In this document: positions 60,141-64,000 of the stretch, piece by piece
Layout of the letters: each line of letters opens with the position of its first letter
Numbering within the stretch: position 1 is the stretch's first letter
Origin: DSVZ01 sp037439785
GTDB lineage: Bacteria > Verrucomicrobiota > Verrucomicrobiia > Limisphaerales > J093
NCBI GenBank assembly: GCA_037439785.1
Contig: JBBIVJ010000002.1
Coordinates: 117,859 to 181,858 of the forward strand
Direction of reading: 5' to 3'
Length of the DNA: 64,000 bases
Translations under genes and position numbers: made by a program
Notes under the pieces: generated by a model
Told to the model about the DNA's origin: nothing
Databases searched by the model: none
Seen by the model: the letters and a program-made list of their open reading frames with translations, nothing else

Positions 60141-60157
60141 CCCCGCGTGCTGCGGGG
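60141..60157. promoter_or_regulatory. Inverted repeat CCCCGC-GTGCT-GCGGGG close to the operon start
   Basis: Perfect 6-base arms with a 5-base loop, ending 28 bases before the DUF499 ATG. Position suits an operator or a 5' UTR hairpin. CACAAT (60174-60179), 6 bases before the ATG, is a possible -10 box without a -35. Confidence 0.35.
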
Positions 60158-60185
60158 ACGCCTCCCGCCGCACCACAATCCGATC

Positions 60186-63100
60186 ATGAAGACCGTCCGT
60201 GACGCCTGCCAACTGCTCCCCCACGCCCTCTCGATCAAACTCAGCGATCAGATCGAGCAGTTGGACGCGCTCATCCACACCGAGGGCGACGGGACCGCCT
60301 TCTTCGAGCGCACCCACATCACCCGGGGCATGCAGGACCTGATCAGCGAAGGGCTGGCGCGGCTGGCGGGCGCTTCCTCCCAGGCCGTTTTCCATCTCAA
60401 GCAGGCCATGGGCGGCGGCAAGACCCATCTCCTGGTGGGTTTCGGCCTCCTGGCCAAGCATCCGGCCCTGCGCGCGAAGTACGCCGCGGGGGTCACGCAC
60501 GCCGCCGCTTTCGACCGGGCGGCAATTGCGGCCTTCAACGGCCGCAACACCCCGGATCACTTCTTCTGGGGCCAGATCGCCCACCAGCTTGGCAAGGGCG
60601 AGATGTTCCGGCGCTTTTGGGAAGCCGGCCCGCGGGCCCCGGACGAGCGGGACTGGCTCAAGCTCTTCGAGGGCGGTCAGCCCGTTCTGATCCTTCTCGA
60701 CGAGATGCCGCCCTACTTCCACTACCTGGACACCCAAAAAGTGGGCAACGGCACGGTCGCCGACATCGCCACCCGGGCCTTCGCGAACCTACTCACCGCC
60801 GCCGGCAAGAAAAAGAACGTCTGCGTGGTCGTCTCGGACCTGACCGCGGCCTACGACACCGGCGGCCGGCTCATCCAGCGCGCCCTCGAGGATGCCCGCC
60901 AGGAACTCGGCCGCCAAGAACGCGCCATCACGCCCGTGGACCTTGCCGCCAGCGAAATCTACGACATCCTGCGCAAGCGCCTTTTTGCCCGACTCCCCGA
61001 GCCGGCGGTCGTGGCCGAGGTCGCCCGGGCCTTCGGCCGCAAGCTCGCCGAAGCCGCCAGGGCCGGCACCGCCCGCCGCAGCGCCGAGGCCCTTGCCGAC
61101 GAGATCGCCGCCACCTACCCCTTCCACCCCCGCCTCAAAAACGTCATCGCCCTCTTCAAGGAAAACGAGCAGTTCAAGCAGACCCGCGGCCTGATCGAAC
61201 TGGTCTCCCGGCTCCTTCAGTCGGTCTGGCAACGCCCGGCCAACGACGTCTTCCTCATCGGCCCCCAGCACTTCGACCTGTCCCTGCCCGAGGTCCGCGA
61301 CAAGCTCACCGAAATCTCCGGCCTGCGGGACGTCATCGCCCGGGACCTCTGGGACGCCCAGCAGGCCGCGCACGCCCAGGTGATTGACCGGGCAACCGGC
61401 AAGGACTCCGCCGCCCAGGTCAGCACCCTGCTGCTGACCGCCAGCCTTTCCACCGCCCACAACGCCGTCAAAGGCCTCACCCGCGAGGAGCTGGTCGAGT
61501 GCCTGGTCTCGCCCCCGCGCGAGCCCGCCGAGTTCCTCGCCGCCTTCGAGGAGCTGGACAAACTCGCCTGGTACCTCCACCACACCCCCGAAGGCCGCTT
61601 CTATTTCGACCGCCAGGAAAACCTCACCAAGCTGCTCCAGGGTCTCGCCCAGGAGGCCCCCGACGTCCAGATTGACGAGCTCATCCGCCACCGCCTCCGC
61701 GACCTGTTCCGCCCCTCCCGCCGCACCGCCTACGAGGAGGTCCTGCCCCTGCCGCGGCTGGACGAGGTCGCCGAACGCGTCCGCCGCGGCCGCGTGCTGG
61801 TCATCGTCAGCCCCGACGCCAAGATTGCGCCCGACGACCTCCAGCGCTTCTTCGAGGGCCTGTCCCAGAAAAACAACCTCCTGGTCCTCACCGGCGACAA
61901 ATCCGCCCTGGCCAGCGTGGAAAAGGCCGCCCGCCAGCTCTACGCCGCCCAGAAGGCCGAGGCGCGCATCCCCAAGGGCCATCCCCAGCGCGACGACCTC
62001 GAACGCAAGCAGGCCGCCTACGAGCAGGACTTCAACACCACCGTCCTGGGCCTCTTCGACAAACTGCGCTTCCCCATCCAGCGCCCCGGCCGCCCGCCCG
62101 AGCTGGCCGCCAAACCCCTGGACCCCACCCGCGACGCCACCCAGCCCTTCGACGGCGAGGCCCAGATCGAGAAAACCCTCACCACCCATCCGCTCAAGCT
62201 CTACCTCGATGTTCTCAAGGACTTCGACGCCATCCGCGAAAAGGCCGAGGCCCTCCTCTGGCCCGAAAACCAGACCGAAACCCGCTGGAGCGATGCCGCC
62301 GACCGCTACGCCGAACAGGCCGGCATGCCCTGGCTGCCCCCGCGCGGCCTGGACCAGCTCAAGGACCTCGCCTGCAGCCGCGGCCTCTGGGAAGACCTCG
62401 GCAACGGTTACGTCACCAAGCAGCCCCCCAAAAAACGCACCTCGGCTCAGGTGATTCCCGAGCAGGGTCCGGACGACGAAGGCCGCGTCCGCCTCAAGGT
62501 CAATCCCATCAACGCCGGCCCCACCCCCCGCATCCACTACGCCGAAGACGGCCCCGTCTCCGCGACCAGTCCCCTGCTCCAGGAGCCCCACCTCACCACC
62601 TGTGCCCTCCGTGTCGCCTTCCTCGTGTGCGACCCCACCGGCCAGTTCGAGACCGGCGACCCCGTCCTCTGGACCAACCGGCTGGTCCTGCGCAACCGGC
62701 TCACCGAGATCGGTGGCGTCCGGCAGGTCGAGCTGTTCGTCGCCCCGCGCGGAGAGATCCGCTACACCCTCGACGGCAGCGAACCCCGCCACGGCCTCCC
62801 CTACACCGGCCCCATCCCCCTCCCGGACGGCGAGGTGCTCCTGCTGGCCTTCGCCACCGCCGACGGGCTCGAGGCCCGGGAAAAGTTCACCTTCCCGGCC
62901 CGGAGCGACCAGGGAAAGCCTCCCCCGGTGGACCCCACTCGCCCGGCCCGCCTGGTTTTCCGCACCAGTTGGAAGTTTGATTCCCGCGCCGCGACCTATG
63001 CCGCCCTCAAACTGGCCGGGGAGCTGGGCGTCCGTTTCGAGAACGTCTCCCTGGACGTCGGTTCCGGTCCCCGGGCCTCCCGCCTGGTCGTGGGCGAACT

Positions 63101-63275
63101 GCCCGTGGACGCCCCCTTCCTGACCCGGCTCCTCGACCAACTGCTCGAGCAGTACCCGCCCGACGCCCCGGCCACCATGAGCTTCCGCAAGGCCCATTTC
63201 AAATCCGGCCACGACCTGGTCCTCTTCTGCCAGACGCTCGGCATCCGGTACGGCAGGGACAACGTCGAGACATGA
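60186..63275 (+). CDS. DUF499 P-loop ATPase, anti-phage-associated type
   Basis: A 1,029-residue ATPase of the DUF499 family. The N-terminus MKTVRDACQLLPHALSIKLS leads to Walker A KQAMGGGKTHLL (K79, T80) and Walker B VLILLDEMPPYF (D172, E173). The middle is alpha-helical (SEIYDILRKRLFARLPEPAV, FKQTRGLIELVSRLLQSVW). Near residue 860 a chitobiase-C-type/Fn3-like beta domain appears (GEIRYTLDGSEPRHGLPYTG). To my knowledge DUF499 proteins of this length encoded with DUF3780 and DUF1156 genes are named anti-phage-associated in NCBI families. The next gene overlaps it by four bases. Exact biochemical role unknown; probably an ATP-driven motor or regulator of the modification enzyme. Confidence 0.9.
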   Translation: MKTVRDACQLLPHALSIKLSDQIEQLDALIHTEGDGTAFFERTHITRGMQDLISEGLARLAGASSQAVFHLKQAMGGGKTHLLVGFGLLAKHPALRAKYAAGVTHAAAFDRAAIAAFNGRNTPDHFFWGQIAHQLGKGEMFRRFWEAGPRAPDERDWLKLFEGGQPVLILLDEMPPYFHYLDTQKVGNGTVADIATRAFANLLTAAGKKKNVCVVVSDLTAAYDTGGRLIQRALEDARQELGRQERAITPVDLAASEIYDILRKRLFARLPEPAVVAEVARAFGRKLAEAARAGTARRSAEALADEIAATYPFHPRLKNVIALFKENEQFKQTRGLIELVSRLLQSVWQRPANDVFLIGPQHFDLSLPEVRDKLTEISGLRDVIARDLWDAQQAAHAQVIDRATGKDSAAQVSTLLLTASLSTAHNAVKGLTREELVECLVSPPREPAEFLAAFEELDKLAWYLHHTPEGRFYFDRQENLTKLLQGLAQEAPDVQIDELIRHRLRDLFRPSRRTAYEEVLPLPRLDEVAERVRRGRVLVIVSPDAKIAPDDLQRFFEGLSQKNNLLVLTGDKSALASVEKAARQLYAAQKAEARIPKGHPQRDDLERKQAAYEQDFNTTVLGLFDKLRFPIQRPGRPPELAAKPLDPTRDATQPFDGEAQIEKTLTTHPLKLYLDVLKDFDAIREKAEALLWPENQTETRWSDAADRYAEQAGMPWLPPRGLDQLKDLACSRGLWEDLGNGYVTKQPPKKRTSAQVIPEQGPDDEGRVRLKVNPINAGPTPRIHYAEDGPVSATSPLLQEPHLTTCALRVAFLVCDPTGQFETGDPVLWTNRLVLRNRLTEIGGVRQVELFVAPRGEIRYTLDGSEPRHGLPYTGPIPLPDGEVLLLAFATADGLEAREKFTFPARSDQGKPPPVDPTRPARLVFRTSWKFDSRAATYAALKLAGELGVRFENVSLDVGSGPRASRLVVGELPVDAPFLTRLLDQLLEQYPPDAPATMSFRKAHFKSGHDLVLFCQTLGIRYGRDNVET

Positions 63276-63844
63276 ACCCCAAGCCGGACACCGTGGACTT
63301 CGGCGCCCCGGCCAGCTTCGGCGCCCACGTCTTCCGGGTCGAAATCCCCGCCCGCCCCGCCGCGCCCGTCATGATCGTCGAGGACTACGGCTACCGCGGC
63401 GCCGAGGCCGGCATCCCCCGCGACGAGCCCCGCGTGCTCCTGGAGCGCCGCGTCTGGTCCCGGCTCGCCGACCCCGCCCGCCGCGAGTTCAACCCCCGCC
63501 TCAAGGCCGCCGGCCTCAAGCCCGGCCGCTGGCACCCCGGCACCAACCGCCTCGAACGCCTCCTGGGCCGCGAACTCTGCGTCCTGGCCTGGGCCGCCGA
63601 AAAGGCCACCGACGCCGAGCTGCCCGTCATCATCAGCAAATGGGCCGCCCTCCGCCCCGAGGAACGCTGGTGGCTCTTCATGGTCACCGTCGCCGAGGCC
63701 GGCCTGCCCGCCGACCACCAACGCGGCTGGCGCCGGGCCCTCCACCTGGCCCTGGCCGACGGCCAGGCCCCCGCCGCCCGCCGCCGCCCCCGGCCCGCCG
63801 AACCCGACCTCTTTAGCCTGCCCCTGTTCGACCCCCAGCGATGA
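63272..63844 (+). CDS. DUF3780 protein, anti-phage-associated type
   Basis: A 190-residue protein matching DUF3780: FGAHVFRVEIP near the start, then VLLERRVWSRLADPARREFN, RLKAAGLKPGRWHPGTNRLE, RLLGRELCVLAWAAEKATDA and LRPEERWWLFMVTVAEAG. It has no known catalytic residues and is found almost only with DUF499 and DUF1156 genes, so it is likely a structural component. ATGA overlaps at both ends (63272 and 63841) indicate strict translational coupling. Confidence 0.88.
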   Translation: MNPKPDTVDFGAPASFGAHVFRVEIPARPAAPVMIVEDYGYRGAEAGIPRDEPRVLLERRVWSRLADPARREFNPRLKAAGLKPGRWHPGTNRLERLLGRELCVLAWAAEKATDAELPVIISKWAALRPEERWWLFMVTVAEAGLPADHQRGWRRALHLALADGQAPAARRRPRPAEPDLFSLPLFDPQR

Positions 63845-64000
63845 ACCGCGCTCCCCTCACCCGGCCCCCCGGCATCGTGCCGCTGTCCCTCGCCGACGCG
63901 CCCGCCCTCATCGAGCGGCTGCTGCCGGTGCAGAAGCTCTCGGCCGAGGCGTACAAGGAACAGATGGCGGTGCATGGCAAGACGCTCACCGCGCTCGGCT
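63841..64000 (+). CDS. DUF1156 protein (N-terminus only, continues beyond right edge)
   Basis: The first 53 codons of a gene that overlaps the DUF3780 stop by four bases. The visible PALIERLLPVQKLSAEAYKE followed by QMAVHGKTLTALG is the characteristic N-terminus of DUF1156 proteins, which continue into a large DNA-methyltransferase-like region with a zinc ribbon. Only 160 bases are present, so methyltransferase motifs cannot be seen here. It is the expected modification component of this operon. Confidence 0.85.
   Translation, partial: MNRAPLTRPPGIVPLSLADAPALIERLLPVQKLSAEAYKEQMAVHGKTLTALG

Larger units (their letters stand above)
59670..60185. other. 516-base divergent gap upstream of the defence-type operon
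   Basis: No coding sequence recognised. It contains two perfect inverted repeats close to the right-hand operon (see separate entries at 60035 and 60141). A TTGCCG-N16-GATGCT promoter on the minus strand (around 59749-59722) could serve ppk2. Confidence 0.6.

Noticed and set aside
60789..63212. An 807-codon minus-strand open frame opposite the DUF499 gene
   Set aside because: Antisense of a codon-biased gene; no homology recognised, whereas the plus-strand product has Walker motifs.

Overview
The window is very G+C-rich, gene-dense bacterial chromosome, best explained as a Verrucomicrobiota genome, probably of the Limisphaerales. This is inferred from gene content: a pseudopilin with the [20 protein letters not shown] signature, two Tat-exported Gfo/Idh dehydrogenases each paired with a secreted HEAT-repeat protein, a DUF1080 protein, an ECF sigma factor next to a Ser/Thr kinase with a TPR tail, hopanoid radical-SAM enzymes, and intergenic gaps full of short palindromes and heptamer arrays. 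No rRNA, tRNA, transposase, prophage or CRISPR array was found.

Layout. 1-4375: partial ECF sigma factor, hisB, a bicarbonate transporter with its PII-like partner (sbtA-sbtB), and a divergent isocitrate dehydrogenase. 4521-12657: housekeeping and accessory genes (DUF1080 protein, PhoH-like ATPase, GST-like protein, hibernation factor, amino-acid permease, a methyltransferase carrying a lipoprotein signal, an ATE-like transferase, folE2, cobalamin adenosyltransferase). 12796-15083: LapA-like protein and the ammonifying nitrite reductase NrfH-NrfA. 15147-18318: LarA-like protein, a sugar-acid SDR, and a sugar-binding lipoprotein. 18449-28945: two Gfo/Idh-HEAT cassettes flanking a pseudopilin, mpl, and a 955-base gap with a strong orphan terminator. 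29325-39707: ECF sigma factor, Ser/Thr kinase, a 1,884-residue secreted protein and a Gly-rich secreted protein. 40261-46375: PQQ-type propeller and a divergent fucose pair (isomerase and GH95 fucosidase). 46601-50952: rpoN with an insertion, lipid kinase, TPR protein. 50989-55487: small lipoprotein, hpnH, a broken ATPase gene, hpnJ, a CPBP protease. 55776-59669: 2-oxoacid:ferredoxin oxidoreductase korAB and a PPK2. 60186-64000: the first three genes (DUF499, DUF3780, start of DUF1156) of an anti-phage-type operon that runs off the right edge.

Physiology. Together these genes suggest a heterotroph that degrades fucose-containing and other glycans, reduces nitrite to ammonium, uses ferredoxin-linked 2-oxoacid oxidation, and makes extended hopanoids. 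Many starts lie 5-9 bases after a -10 box that is itself 16 bases after a TTGnnn box, so leaderless or near-leaderless transcripts may be common. Non-coding gaps carry two repeat classes: short dispersed palindromic elements, and degenerate arrays of 7-9-base units.
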